Notes: generated by a model not told the origin, from the letters alone. Shown: positions 1 to 10,825, counted from the first letter of the stretch. The stretch: DNA of 64,000 bases from Micromussa lordhowensis (GCA_964020085.1 CAXHUQ010000339.1:252501-316500); one strand, 5' to 3'. Translations and numbers: made by a program.

Positions 1-477
1 CCTACATTACTATTCCCTGATGAATTTGTAACATCGTAATGAGCAATGAAATTTCCCAGCATAACAATAATGTATTGTTTGGGAAGTTGACGAACTTAAT
101 TAAGAACCAGTTGAAAGTACTCGAAGAAATTATCAAGGGAAGAGCTCTCGTTATCAGGCGACCTGTAACAAACCCCACATAGAATATCAAGGTGTTTGAC
201 GCAACATTCAATTCAAATCAAATTCCACGGCCGCAAGTTCCAAATGAAAAAATGAAAAAAGGAACACCGCCACCCATTCTCTGGTGCCTGTCAAGTCGTA
301 CAATAGGGTTGTATCCCGGAATTTGTAAACAATCACTGAACAATCGATCGTTGAGCCATGCTTCGGTGACTGCAAAACATCAAACCCACTCTTCTTCACC
401 AGTTCAGAAATCTCCTCCTTTAACTTTCTCCTCCAGAACAGCAATTTCTGCTTTCAACTTTTTCAAAATACTCTCCA
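1..477 (-). pseudogene. LINE ORF2 fragment, APE endonuclease domain, broken
   Basis: Read on the minus strand, this is the start of an apurinic-type (EEP) endonuclease of a non-LTR retrotransposon, which nicks target DNA for reverse transcription. A short Lys/Leu/Glu-rich stretch with coiled-coil spacing begins near an ATG at 477. Next come the endonuclease strand TEAWLNDRLFSDCLQIPGY (catalytic-type Glu) and a Gly-rich GGGV turn. Towards 200-1 lies CGVCYRSPDN and then the conserved strand that normally reads GDFNAHY, here LGNFIAHY. Reading needs at least two frame changes and crosses an in-frame TAA near 90, so the copy is dead. The reverse transcriptase would lie off the left edge. I cannot assign a clade. 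Confidence 0.7.
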
Positions 478-1190
478 TAGCTTGAAGTTATTTCGTTGTT
501 TTCAGATATGGACTAGCTCGTTTAAGATGCTTTTTTTGCGACTCACACTGGAACAATACCAACTACACTATATTTTGGAAGTAATAGGTGTAGGAAATCG
601 GTCTGTTCGAGAAACAATTAGGGATTAATTGTACGCGTGAACAGATTGGACTTTTAGTCATTTCCAAGTGTGGCTGCCGCAATTAGAAAAAGTATGATCT
701 GTTCACAAGAACGATTAATACCTAGTTGTTTCGAGATAAAAGACCTATTTCCTTTTTAATACGGCAACCATAAATTCAAGCTTCTATCCGACGTCTTCTC
801 GTTGTGGAAGGTTGTTAAAAGGAAAGCCGCGCTGTGGTTAAATATTTAAGTTTTGTAACTCAAAATTCACAGAACAATTCGCCAAAGTTTTTTTTCTGTA
901 AAATATATATTTTTTCTTTAGCAAGTCCCAAGTTAAGGTCAATTGGCTTTGAAGCTGTCAAAACTCTGAACGCATGAACAACTTTTTGACGAATGAACTC
1001 AGATAAGGAAATGCACGTCGAAACGGTGAAAGCGTTATTTTACTGACAAAACTCCCATGAGAACGTTTTATGGAACGTTTACAGCTTTGATTTGTCATAG
1101 ACCTAACTCATCGAGGAAAACCGAGCTTAATCGTGGAAATACAAGTTGAAATGGAATACTAGTTCTTCGTAAGTTTTTACAAGCCATGGA
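478..1190. other. intergenic, nothing recognised
   Basis: AT-rich sequence with several homopolymer A/T runs. I see no exon with convincing splice sites and no tandem or inverted repeat of note. Confidence 0.4.
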
Positions 1191-1194
1191 CTTT

Positions 1195-1890
1195 CATTGC
1201 TTCGCTTGGTCGGAGGCTGATAAATTCCTCAAACTGGATACCTCGTTCCACAAGTAGCTACCATTCTTGGAATTATACCATCCTTCGTAGAAGCTTTATG
1301 GGAGATGTTCTCGTCTTCATGTGATTTTGAGTCGGCAAATGCGACATACGTGCGGCCATTTTCAAGCTTTGCAAACTTGAAGAGTTCAATTCGCAAGTAG
1401 TAGTTTTCCTTCCTTGCTCATAAAAAAGAACAAAAAAAAAACGTTGAGTCATCAGTTAGTAAGTTTTCTTCAGTCTACAAGTCGGCCTCTTTCCTGAGCA
1501 TTTCACTTGTTCTTCCCAAGTAAGTGTATTTCTTTTGCTTGGACGAGTTTCGTTTTCTTCGTGCAGAATGGTAATGTAAATGGCCCTCCCCGTTAGAATT
1601 TTGTTAGACTTTGCGAATTCCCTCAGTTCCCGAATAATTGCCACGAACCTTGTAACCTTTGTACTTTAAGTAGCGGTATAGGGACGTTTTCATAACTTCC
1701 AGGGACTCTGGCTCGTACCTGCTTGCGTCTTTTTTCTCTATCTCGGCGTAGAAATCACCGTGTACTTCGTCGGCAAGATCTTCAGGCGAGTGATTTTCAA
1801 TATCCCGCAACAAGTATGTGCAATGCTTATTTTTTGGTCGATTTTGTGATGTTTTTGTTTACCGCTGCTTCTTCATACGAAGCTTTTTAT
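1195..1890 (-). pseudogene. DUF3504 (ZMYM/QRICH1-like, Crypton-related) pseudogene, copy 1
   Basis: Minus-strand remnants in order match the DUF3504 family, tyrosine-recombinase-derived proteins related to Crypton transposons and vertebrate ZMYM2/QRICH1. VNKNITKSTKK occurs near 1880. YAEIEKKD and YEPESLEVMKTSLYRYLK follow at about 1670-1760, then a frame change to REFAKSNKILTGRA with RPSKRNTLTWEEQ at about 1500-1630. Finally ENGRTYVAFADSKSHEDE and PRMVATCGTRYPV fall at about 1240-1370. At least three frame changes or stops separate these blocks, so it cannot be translated as one protein. The order and spacing fit the family well. The recombinase catalytic residues are not identifiable. The alternative of a domesticated gene with unusual introns is unlikely given the lack of splice sites at the frame changes. 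Confidence 0.65.
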
Positions 1891-2115
1891 TTGTCTTAAA
1901 CGGCAACCTGAAAGTTTTACCAGACTTCAATGCTCTAATTCGAACGATACAATTAAAATTTAATTGCTCAGCTCTCGATGCAATTTGGGGTAAATTGATC
2001 AGCTGTAACTAATCAGAAGGGTGTATTTACGGTATCAGTATTATTGAAAGTTAATTGAAAAGGTGTTAGTGAAAAAGTGTAAATTTTTCTAAAGATATAA
2101 CTGCAATAGACCAAT

Positions 2116-2256
2116 TTCGATATATTAAAAAAATTCAGCCTAAGACAATAGACCTCAGCACGAGGCACTGGGGAATAAATACAGAGTTTGTGGGGTTTAC
2201 TCCCCGGAGCCTCGTGCTGAGGTCTATTGTTTTAGGCTGAATTTTAATAGATCGAA
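2116..2256. repeat. Foldback element (palindromic MITE), ~140 bp
   Basis: The arms run inward from TTCGATATATT and TTCAGCCTAAGACAATAGAC on the left. They are mirrored on the right by the complement through GAGGTCTATTGTTTTAGGC to ATTTTAATAGATCGAA, around a ~40-bp centre at about 2168-2206. Arm identity is high. There is no coding content. No clean target-site duplication is apparent. Confidence 0.8.
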
Positions 2257-2474
2257 AAGTGCCTATTTGTTCTGAAAGCTGATTGTAGGTTTTACCTCCG
2301 ATCTTTATCTTAGCTTCTTCTTGGTCTGCATTGCATTAAAAGAGCTACCTCTTTCTGGGTGGAAATGTACCGTGTAATTTTATTGCTTCCGTACGTTGTT
2401 TTGTATGGCCAGATACTTAACGAAATTTGGAAAATATTCAGTGGACAAAATGTCGCACTGATGTGATGTATATG

Positions 2475-2480
<6 letters not shown>

Positions 2481-2521
<41 letters not shown>

Positions 2522-2573
2522 AGTGATATTTCAAAATTGTCCAAAATACCACGAGCCGCGAAGCGGTGAGTGG

Positions 2574-2619
<46 letters not shown>

Positions 2620-2642
2620 ACCACGTACAGGTCATGCTATTA
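2481..2642. repeat. Foldback element, ~162 bp
   Basis: The left end TAATAGCATGAC is mirrored by GTCATGCTATTA at the right end. Internally GGTATTTGGCAATAATACCG and its complement pair, and TTTCAAAATT pairs with AATTTTGAAA. The loop is centred on CCGCGAAGCGG at about 2556. It lies directly beside the inverted-repeat pair that flanks the second DUF3504 fragment. Confidence 0.8.
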
Positions 2643-2645
2643 TTT

Positions 2646-3661
2646 GTTTATAATAGAAGCCGAGAAATTTTCGGGAACGCACAAGAGACCTTTATTTCGT
2701 TACGGTTGAAAAAACAAACAGGCTTCTGCATTCGTAACAATCTTTTCACGTCAATGAAAAAAGTGATTGACAGCATTTTGTGAAACCAGTTCAAACCACA
2801 GAAGGCAAACAACATGAAATAGTTCAATGAAAGTTATTTTCAAATCACGGTTTTTGCAGTTACTGAAGCGGTGAAGTGAAACCACTGTGAAATTAAGATT
2901 CTCTCAGTGATTAATTGCTGTTTGTTGAAAAACACCAACGCCAGCTCCATAATTTAGCGCGACCTGAGCAGCCATGAAAGTGGTGGACTACTGTTTGGGA
3001 GGCTGGCGTCGCTGTACGGTTGTGTTGAATGGGCAAAATGGAAAGATTTGGATTTCGTTCGCTAAGTACACGGTTTTTCCATAGCTGCTCTTCATCTTGG
3101 ACGGTAAGTGCTTTAGTTTTCCGTGGCCTTTTTCGCGAAGAGCTCTTGCTTTTCCCTCAAGGACCTGTCTCCACTTGACGAATTCTCTTTCCTTTGCTTT
3201 GGATATTTTGCCGTCATTTTGTTTGTGGTGTCTGTCGACGGCAGCTAACATAACCCTTAGGCTGTGCGGCTCATAGTCGGAGCCATTGCTTTTGCGAATT
3301 TCGGGAAAGGCGTGATCGCGAGAGACATGATTCATCCAGTTTTTTAGCTTCGTATTTTACAAATCATCGTTAAGATCCTTGCTTTCTGTCCACGACTTCC
3401 AAACATTCATCCACGTCTTAGTAGTTTTGACTGTATTTTTGTTTACTGCTTTTTCGGCGAGCTTTTCTATTTCCTCACAGGAAATTTCCGGGTACCTTGC
3501 CTCCATTTTTTTCAAAACAAAAGCAAAACCGTAATTGTAGTCGGTGTTGTCATGGTAACCTTGTTATACCATCCGTTTTTGCTGTTATACCACTATTACG
3601 CGGAAATAGTGATACTATCAACCAATCAAAACTCCGAAATTTCTCGGCTTATATTATAAAC
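2646..3661. mobile_element. Candidate ~1.0-kb element with inverted ends around DUF3504 copy 2
   Basis: GTTTATAATAGAAGCCGAGA at 2646-2665 is mirrored by the complement TCTCGGCTTATATTATAAAC ending at 3661. The match extends inward over about 29 bp. The enclosed segment carries the DUF3504 fragment. The arrangement could be one inserted unit, or two independent MITE ends flanking an older insertion. No target duplication was verified. Confidence 0.4.
2988..3506 (-). pseudogene. DUF3504 (ZMYM/QRICH1-like) pseudogene, copy 2
   Basis: The minus-strand reading starts at an ATG at 3504-3506 (MEARYPEISCEEIEKLAEKA). It continues through VNKNTVKTTKTWMNVWKSW, the typical N-terminal helix pair of the family, then meets an in-frame TAA about 50 codons in. 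It resumes as WMNHVSRDHAFPEIRKSNG, DYEPHSLRVMLAAVDRH and REFVKWRQVLEGKARALRE. After about 3070 the match ends in unrelated residues. The internal stop and truncated 3' end mark it as dead. It overlaps the same family region as copy 1, so the two are independent insertions rather than halves of one gene. Confidence 0.65.
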
Positions 3662-3700
3662 GAAGTAATTCATATATGAACTGCGGTTGTAGATGAAAGT

Positions 3701-3868
3701 TAAGAATGATCATCGCAGTATATTTTCCAATTTAAGCAATTGGAAAGAAGAAGCCCTAAAAATATCAGGGCTTCAACGGGATTTGAATCCCGTTGAAGCC
3801 CTGATTTTTTTCAGGCTTCGTCTTTCCAACTGCTTAAATTGGAAATATACTGCAATGATCATTATTAC
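3701..3868. repeat. Foldback element, ~168 bp, arms about 75 bp
   Basis: The arms are near perfect. AATGATCATCGCAGTATATT on the left mirrors AATATACTGCAATGATCATT on the right. TTCAACGGGATTTGAATCCC surrounds the centre at about 3785. The flank GAACTGCGGTTGTAGATGAA at 3678-3697 has a relative in inverted orientation near 63,840, so it belongs to a dispersed family. Confidence 0.85.
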
Positions 3869-3869
3869 C

Positions 3870-4490
3870 TTTTAAAATGTCGCACTGTTGTCTATCTCCT
3901 GCGAGAGCAAAAGACAATGGCCAAAATTAGCAAGCACGTATCAAGGTGCTCAAGTTCGCTCTGATTGAGTCATTTTCAGGGGGATTCTCAGGTGAGGTCA
4001 TCCAAGGTCGATGGATGAACGATTAGCAAAGCACATAGCTCAAAATAAAACAAGAGTTGTTGATTAACTGAAATTTATTTCATATATTCAATAAATTGTG
4101 ATTAAAAACATGGTAGCCAGCGGAAGGAAAATATCCATGCAAAACAGTTTTCTTTGGAGGCGTAATCGTCCATAAAGTAGTCTGCGCATGACATCATGTA
4201 AGCATAGTTTGTGATTAGTTGACTTTGATAGAACCAGGATGGTCCAGATAAAAGCAACAAGGAGTGATTAGTTGGCAATTGTAAATAGAGCTACAGTGTA
4301 GAACAAGCAATAAACCGAAAACAGTAGTAGACATAAACAGTATTGACGTCACTGAGTGGAAGTCTGATAAATTGATGGAATAGAAAGATCTTCATGGACA
4401 AAGGTTTAGTCCAACGCTAGTGATCTCTTGTTACTTTGAAGAATTGGTCGGTGTCGATGTTGCTTTTACAATATTTACTCTCTTCTTACA
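3870..4490. other. Intron or intergenic sequence upstream of the 4492 exon
   Basis: No exon recognised. An AATAAA lies at about 4090. Earlier exons of the gene ending at 5271 may lie here or further left, but none could be joined in phase by eye. Confidence 0.3.
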
Positions 4491-4491
4491 G

Positions 4492-5271
4492 GAGAGAAGC
4501 AACTCAAGGAAATCAAATGAAAAAACATCAGTATTGAAAGCATCAACCTCGGCATCAAATGGTACGGTTAGTTAACATGTTTTATTGATATCAGTGTCAC
4601 ACGGTTAATTATGTTTGTTCCATGTTATTTTAAGGCCCTTGTAAAAAGACTAAACACGATAAACAGGACAAAACAACAGAAAACAGTAGTACGTAGCTAG
4701 CATTATTGTATATCCATGTAATGATTTTGCTTTTTGACGTGGATTGCTTTCTTCCTTTCACCATGTAAGTTCGACAGTCTTAACAGCTACGTTTCTTTCA
4801 CTCTAGGTCAGAGAACCCAAGCAACTATGATTATTATTATTTTTTCAATTATGTCATCAGTACAAACGCGAAAATCATCAAACCTGGATTCGCTTTCTGA
4901 ACTTTTTTGCTTCTAATGATTTGCGATTAGTTTGTTTGTAACAAGACACGAACAAAGATGTGCCATTTTTTATCCCTGAGGTTAGTGTAAGCATTGATGT
5001 GAATTTGTATTTATACTTATACTCAGGTGCTGCTAATACCCTAAGGAAAAAAAAGTCTCACATTCTTTGGAGGAAGGAAGAGAAAGAAGCAATTTTCAAC
5101 CACCTTGGAGAGTTCATTAAAAGGAACATTGTGCCAGGAAAACGTGAATGCGAAAGCTGCATAAAACAAAGTGGAGGAGTGCTGGCCAATAGAGAATGGA
5201 CAGTTGTAAAAGATTGTGCGAGGAATATAATTTCACGTGCAAAAGCATTGCAAGGGAAAAAAGGTAGATAA
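4492..5271 (+). CDS. Last two exons of a Myb/SANT-like C-terminal domain protein
   Basis: Exon 1 is 4492-4561, after a CTTCTTACAG acceptor and before a GTACGG donor. It encodes a Ser/Lys-rich linker including KTSVLKASTSASNG. Exon 2 is 5027-5271, after TTATACTCAG, and ends in TAA. The junction is in phase (one base plus two). The final ~80 residues contain a basic stretch RKKKSHILWRKEEKEAIF, then LGEFIKRNIVPGKRECESCI and REWTVVKDCARNIISRAK. This W..EE...(V)PGK.EC..C......W..VK..V pattern is a common C-terminal module of uncharacterised cnidarian and fish proteins, resembling a Myb/SANT-like helix bundle. DNA binding is inference. The 5' exons were not found. The domain has no stops and clean splice sites, so it may be active. 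Confidence 0.6.
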
Positions 5272-5984
5272 AATCTAGAGATTGGACAGTTGCAAAAATT
5301 TGTGTTAAGACTATCTGTTCCCGAACAAAAGCATGGTTTCCCAAGTCTCTATACGTTACATAAGGCCAAGTTGAGCCACTTTTTGGGAAGGAAAAATGTT
5401 GTTATTATTATTATTATTTCTATAATTAAAAATTCTAGTCATCGTCTGTCTTTTCATTGGCTAAAAGCCTACAGCTTTTTCTGGGAAATAGTTCAACCTA
5501 CAGATCATTCACTAAAAACATCCGGAATAATCAAGTATCGGTAAGTGTTATCAGCCTCACCTTTCTCATTTGCAGTAACTTCAACGGCTTGTGGAAGCAA
5601 GTTATAGCTTCTTTCAAGAGTACACGAGGCAGATAGCACTCTCAGCGCGACATGGCCATATTCAATGACGTACAGTATTCACAAACTCAGTCATATTTTG
5701 GCACAGCTGTCCCGAATGATCAGGGAATGCCCTAGTTTGACTCCAGACGCTTTAGAAAGATCGACAGTAACTAGACAAACTCGTTTTTCGGGGTCATCCA
5801 GTCTAGTTCCGTTGAAATAATATATGTCTGGATTTATGAAAACAGTGTTACAGACTGAATCAAGTCTTTATTTATTTATCTATTTTTTGCCTTTCCTATG
5901 GCATCGGCTTGTAAATGTTACCTAGATGGAAATGTAGGGAACTTCTCGCTGCATGTTTCATGTATGGATCTATTTTATTTAATT
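5272..5984. other. Downstream intergenic sequence
   Basis: Contains a (TTA)n microsatellite at about 5401-5418 and a GTAAGT-like donor at 5542 with no convincing exon before it. Nothing else recognised. Confidence 0.3.
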
Positions 5985-6310
5985 CATTATCGCCACGCCC
6001 CTCTCCTTTTCAATTGGTGTGGGTTTTAGCCCAGCAGTTAGCGCGGTCAATCCGAGGAGGAACCACAAGATTTGCGTTCTATAACTGCTGTCTAAAAAAG
6101 TCTGCTCGAGGACATCATTGTATCCAATAAAGATGCAAGTCTAACGATTTGCTAACAAGCGTCGTCCATTATCGCACATGAAGCGGCCCTGAGATGTATT
6201 TAACGGGACGTCATTTAGCGCTGTAATAATAGGCCGTTTGCACTGTGGCGATAGTGTTGTGCTTGCCTTAGACAGCAAAAGAGCTTTAGCCACAAATTAA
6301 TTTAATAAGT
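5985..6310 (+). repeat. Diverged single copy of the core of the 2.5-kb array unit
   Basis: Collinear with the array segment that follows the C homopolymer (12030-12365 in unit 1). Shared blocks include AACTGCTGTCTAAA, GAGGACATCATT, GCAAGTCTAACGATTTGCTA, AAGCGTCGTCCATTATCG, ACGGGACGTCATTTAG, CACTGTGGCGATA and CTTTAGCCACA. Substitutions and small indels are spread throughout, so it is far older than the array copies. Similarity stops before the exon-like segment of the unit. Neither the inverted termini nor the 330-bp satellite is present. Confidence 0.85.
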
Positions 6311-7660
6311 GGTTGGCATCTTGCGCTTAAATTGACAAATTTCGTTAATTAATCGGCCGTATGTATCAATTTTAGATGGTGTTCGTGTTTAAAGCAAGAT
6401 TTAAATAGTAATAAGACAATACTTAGTTGCATGGAGTCATATGCTACTGATCAGTTTTGTTGAAAGTCTGCCCAACAATTCCGCTGAAATATGTGATCTG
6501 GAAAGCGAAAAGCACCAATGACGCCTTACCGTTTAATGGAACAAACCGTTCAGTATCAGGCCTACTCTGGGACCTTAAGTCGCCTTAAGTCGCGCAAAGT
6601 CGCCTTAAGTCACTAAGAGTCACCCAAGTTACATAACATTTATATAACATATTAAAGCCTTTTGTATCTGCATATATTGTCCTGGGAGGGTGCATTTCAT
6701 TATTTTCAGAGTATTACCCCTTATTCAGTATTTATTTTTTACGGGTAACATGTAACAAGTAGTTAGTAGTAGGGTTAACAGTTATGGGTAACAGGTAATT
6801 GTTTCGAGATCATCATAGTTATTATGTTACCATCGCCGGCAGTATTCGCAAACAGGCTAACCATGTTCCTATTATGGCTAACTGGTGTGCCTTCTGATCA
6901 ACCTGTTACAATAAATAGCACTTCACGTAGGGTAAAGAGCATCGAGCCTGTTTACTATTAGCTCTCACTTATAGTAATAATAACACAATCTATTATTTAA
7001 ATAAACTGTCACCCATTGCCCAGCTTTGCGTATTCCCATTACCTGTTGTGCCACTTGCAGGTTTACATTGTGGGTCTTAGACAGGAGTGAGGGGTGGAGG
7101 GTAAAAGTTTGGGGAGGAAGGGGTGTTTCCATTGCTGTTATGGAGAGCTAACCGTAAGGAGGCTAACTTGAGTGTTTTGGGGGCTAAGTGAGTGCTCTAA
7201 AGGCTATCTAGAGTGTTATTCAGGCTCACTCCAACTTTCACCCTATGCCCCTCACTCCTGATTAAGCCTGTCAACAACAGATAAAATGTAAGGAAGGAGC
7301 AGTGACATGTTGCATCCTGGAGTAATTGCAACTTCAAATCACTACTATCGATAAAATAACGCAACGAGATATAGAGTGTTCTAGTTTGGATTATAATCGT
7401 TAAATCTGCATGGTATAATAACTGAATAGAGTTGGCCACTGCTCCCAATTGCTGACAGGATTAGGCTGAGACATCTGTTCAGTCAGAAAGGCAACAATGT
7501 TCTGGTAAATATCAAGTGCTCCTCCCTGGTAATAATACCAGAACTGATGAACTTATTTAGTCAGTAAGCTAAGTAACTTCTGTCACTTACATTTCATAAG
7601 GGCACTCACATGAAATTAATGAACAAATGTCTTGAATAATTTTGCAAGAAATTTGGGATC
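6311..7660. other. intergenic, minor repeats only
   Basis: A short CTTAAGTCGC-type repetition lies at about 6572-6615. A GGGTAACA-rich patch at 6740-6800 is partly echoed as its complement near 7000-7060. No gene recognised. Confidence 0.35.
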
Positions 7661-7663
7661 ATG

Positions 7664-8045
7664 TTTACTATAGGTAGTCTCGACCGTTATCTCGGTCGAT
7701 ATATCGGTCGACTGTCGGTCGACAGTCGACCGATATATCGACCGAGAGTCGGTCGAGAGTCGGTCGAGAGTCGGTCGAGTGTCGGTCGATTGTCGGTCGA
7801 GTGTCGGTCGATAGTCGGTTGATGTTCCGTTGATATGGCGACCGACTATCGGCCGACTATCGGTCGATATCGCGCAAACGCATCTCGGTCGAGAATCGGT
7901 CAAATATCGGTGGCATATCGGTCGAGTGTCGGTGGTATATCGGTGAACTGTCATGCAAATATCAGGCATGTGTCGGCCGATATCTCGGTCGACAGTCGGT
8001 TAAAAGTCTCGCTTGAATACGGCCGCTAGCTGGTCGATAGTCGGT
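7664..8045. repeat. Self-complementary GGTCGA-rich repeat block 1
   Basis: Begins with TACTATAGGTAGTCTCGACC, the same end found at 9317 and, inverted, at 9783. The body is dense in CGACCGATATATCGGTCG palindromes and GAGTCGGTCGA / GTGTCGGTCGA decamers. The apparent ORFs on both strands encode simple Asp-Arg-rich repetition and are by-products. The right end lacks the mirrored terminus, so the copy looks truncated. Confidence 0.75.
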
Positions 8046-8049
8046 GGGG

Positions 8050-9310
8050 AATAGGTTTATATAGCAAATCAGTGAACTCACACACTAAGCTGGCGGTCAC
8101 GAACTTGAGGTTTGTCTATTTGAAACAGTCACGTGATCAAAAGGAATTCTGACTGGATGAGTTGATTTTGTGCCTCCTTCGTGTTGGCTCCTAACACTTG
8201 TGAATCATTCATCTTATCTTTGTATCCTTCGTAATTTCGTATTTAAGCCAATGTTAAATTGTCTTTTTTTTTGATTCAGTTCATGTAAAATTCAATCTTC
8301 TTAATTTCGGTTAGGCTTTGAAAATGTTGGTTGCAGCTGTATTGTTTATTACATGGTAGCTTTCTTTTATCATTCTTTCATCAGGTGTCAGGTATCGGGA
8401 TGATTATTTTGCTCACACAAGTGGTTTGTAGTTAGTGTAGGTTGCACAGGGGCTGGCACGATTTCGCAAGCTAAACTTTATCGGCCTGAATTTTTGGCGG
8501 GGGTTGCCCTATTATACAGCGAAACTGAGGAGTTACGCTTCTTTTGCAACATCTCGCTAGCCAGCATTTATATCGCCTTGAACTGATCAATGTAAGAAGC
8601 TTATAAGAGACTTATAAGTGAGACATATTGCCAGGGATTGTCAGATATTGTCAGAAGCTATCAGAAACTGAAAACGTTGCACTTAAATTTTACTGTAAAT
8701 AGTGTTTTCAGTCACCCTGTTTTTACCTTTTGAAGATCAACAGTTAGTATGCGAATTTCAGTTGAACAATATTGGTGAAGGATCGGCTTTCATAACCATT
8801 TCCTTTTAATTTTTCTTGTCCTGACTTGGCTGACCGCGTGGTGATCAAAATCTAGCGCGATATGGGGCATAAAAATTGAGCAAAAAAATTAAGTCAGCAG
8901 GCAATCTGTATGCAGCAAACAAATTTTATTGTAATGTTGTTCGTAAGGCTAGCGTCGAGTGTCTTGATCACGGGCAATTTCAGTTTTAGGATGAAAGGAA
9001 ACAGTCAGTTAAGGTCGTGTCGTGTTATTTGGGACTACGTAACTTGATTTCTTGAAGTTTCTCGTGACCATAAAACTGTGCTCAGGTTGACCATCTTGAC
9101 CACTGATTTAACAAAGGCGAATCACAATAAAATTAGCCAATTGGAAAGTTTAAAAGCTCACCGCGTCCGCTCACTTGAGGTGACCACTTAATGAGGTCAA
9201 GTTCACATTAATTATTTGAAGCGAAATTCGGGGAATTGAATAGTCACCCCTTAATAGATAAGCCAACTTAACAGAGGGCTGCTTCATACTGGTTTGACTG
9301 TATTTACGAT
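8050..9310. other. intergenic, nothing recognised
   Basis: No exon, RNA gene or repeat supported by eye. Local TATTGTCAGA/TATCAGAA repetition at about 8625-8665. Confidence 0.3.
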
Positions 9311-9316
9311 TATGGC

Positions 9317-9783
9317 TACTGTAGGTAGTCTCGACCGCTATGTCGTTTGATATATCGCTTGAGTGTCGATCGATAGGCAAGATCGACATACAGTGTCGGT
9401 TCAGCTATCAGCCGACTATTGGACGACTATGAACCGATATATCGACCGACATATCCTAATCTTTCCGTTCGACCAGTCGTCGACCGATACTCAGTGAAGT
9501 GTCGGTGAAGTATCGGTGAAGTATCGGTGAAGTATCGGTGAAGTATCAATGAAGTATCAGTGAAGTATCGGTAAACTATCGGCGAGGTATCGGTGAACAA
9601 AAAACTATATCGGTCGACGCACATCTCGACCGATATATCGACCGACTATCGACCGACACTCGACCGACAATCGACCGACCCTCGACCGACACTCGACCGA
9701 CTCTCGGTCGATATATCGGTCGAGTGTCGGTCGACAGTCGACCGATATATCGACCGAGATAGCGGTCGAGACTACCTACAGTA
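9317..9783. mobile_element. TIR element of the GGTCGA repeat family, 467 bp
   Basis: TACTGTAGGTAGTCTCGACC at the left end is mirrored exactly by GGTCGAGACTACCTACAGTA at the right end, followed inward by GATAGC/GCTAT and CGATATATCG motifs. Inside is an 11-bp tandem run, GGTGAAGTATC, of about eight copies (9497-9580), then a dense palindromic CGACCGA region at 9605-9775. There is no coding capacity. A non-autonomous element built largely from internal palindromes is the best description. Confidence 0.7.
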
Positions 9784-9989
9784 AACATTAATTTGTTCTA
9801 TACTTTAATATACAAAGTACTGGTTTCAGTATGGCATCGCGTTTCCACTCGGTATTTAAGTATTGCCGTATTTAGCGAAAAATACAGAAAATGCGAAGGA
9901 AAACGAGGAGTTCGTTTGAACTTTTTTCGTGCGGAAAAATTGCAAGTGTATATACGTTGTGTTTTCCCCATGATAACCATAAACCTTAA

Positions 9990-10330
9990 GATCTGTAAAA
10001 CCTCCGATTTATAGCGGAGCTCCGGCGGCCGAAGGCCGCCAAGCGGAGCCCCATACCCATATTAGGAAACTGAAGGGAACCCATGAACTGATTTTCTCAT
10101 GTGTATCATGGCTAGCGGTATTGCTCGTGGGCGCGTACGCACGACGACGACGACGACGGCGACGGTGGTGGAGTCGCGCAACATGGCGGCCACAATTGAC
10201 ACGTAAACCAAAACGAGGCTTCAGTTTTCGCGGGCTTTCCTTGTAGGTTGACAGAGCACATGTACCCTTGGTTTAAAGCGTCCTTTGGACATCCATGTTG
10301 CAGTCAATTGACACCTGTCAAAACAAGGAA
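9990..10330. repeat. Dispersed repeat with GC-rich hairpin and (ACG)n run
   Basis: Contains the hairpin GGCGGCCGAAGGCCGCC at 10024-10040, then CATGGCTAGCGGTATTGCTC and a (ACG)n microsatellite at 10139-10160, followed by GGAGTCGCGCAACATGGCGG. I recognise this arrangement as a repeat commonly seen in coral genomes, but ends were not determined. Confidence 0.45.
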
Positions 10331-10825
10331 TCCGCTGACCAGTATCACGTGACCATATCGCGGGCTCAAGTTCAGGGCTCATCGAGGTCACGTGTTTTTT
10401 TAAAGTTGACCGCTGCCCAAGTGCTGCTTTTTTTGATTAGATCGCGGGCTCATGTCAGGATTAACTTGCTGTAAACAGCGTAGGGTTGGTAGGAAGCCGG
10501 TTAACGCTAACCCAGGATTAAAATTTAACCGAATTATAACCTTTTCTTTTGTACAAAGTTTTTTCACTGCTTTTGTTTTGCGTATTTTGCTTTCATTAAA
10601 ATTCAAAACACAAAAACAATATACAGAAAATCTCACCGCAAAGTTACAAAACTCAAATCAAAATTCTACTTTATCCTCGGCTAGTTTGATCGGGCTCTGA
10701 ACAACCCGGCCCAGGAGCTACGCTTTTAGGCTGGCCTAAATCTATATATTATACTGCATTTCCGTCACCAATATACTCGGGAAAATTGATGATGAACAAG
10801 TTAACCCTCCCAGCCGGCCAATAAC

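Noticed and set aside
5290..5544. 84-codon frame ending at a GTAAGT-like donor
   Set aside because: It contains a (TTA)n microsatellite encoding an Ile run and has no recognisable domain. The upstream gene already ends at 5271.
7616..7969. Asp/Arg/Thr-rich repeat protein on the minus strand
   Set aside because: Both strands of this palindromic simple repeat give similar repetitive ORFs, so they are explained by base composition and period.
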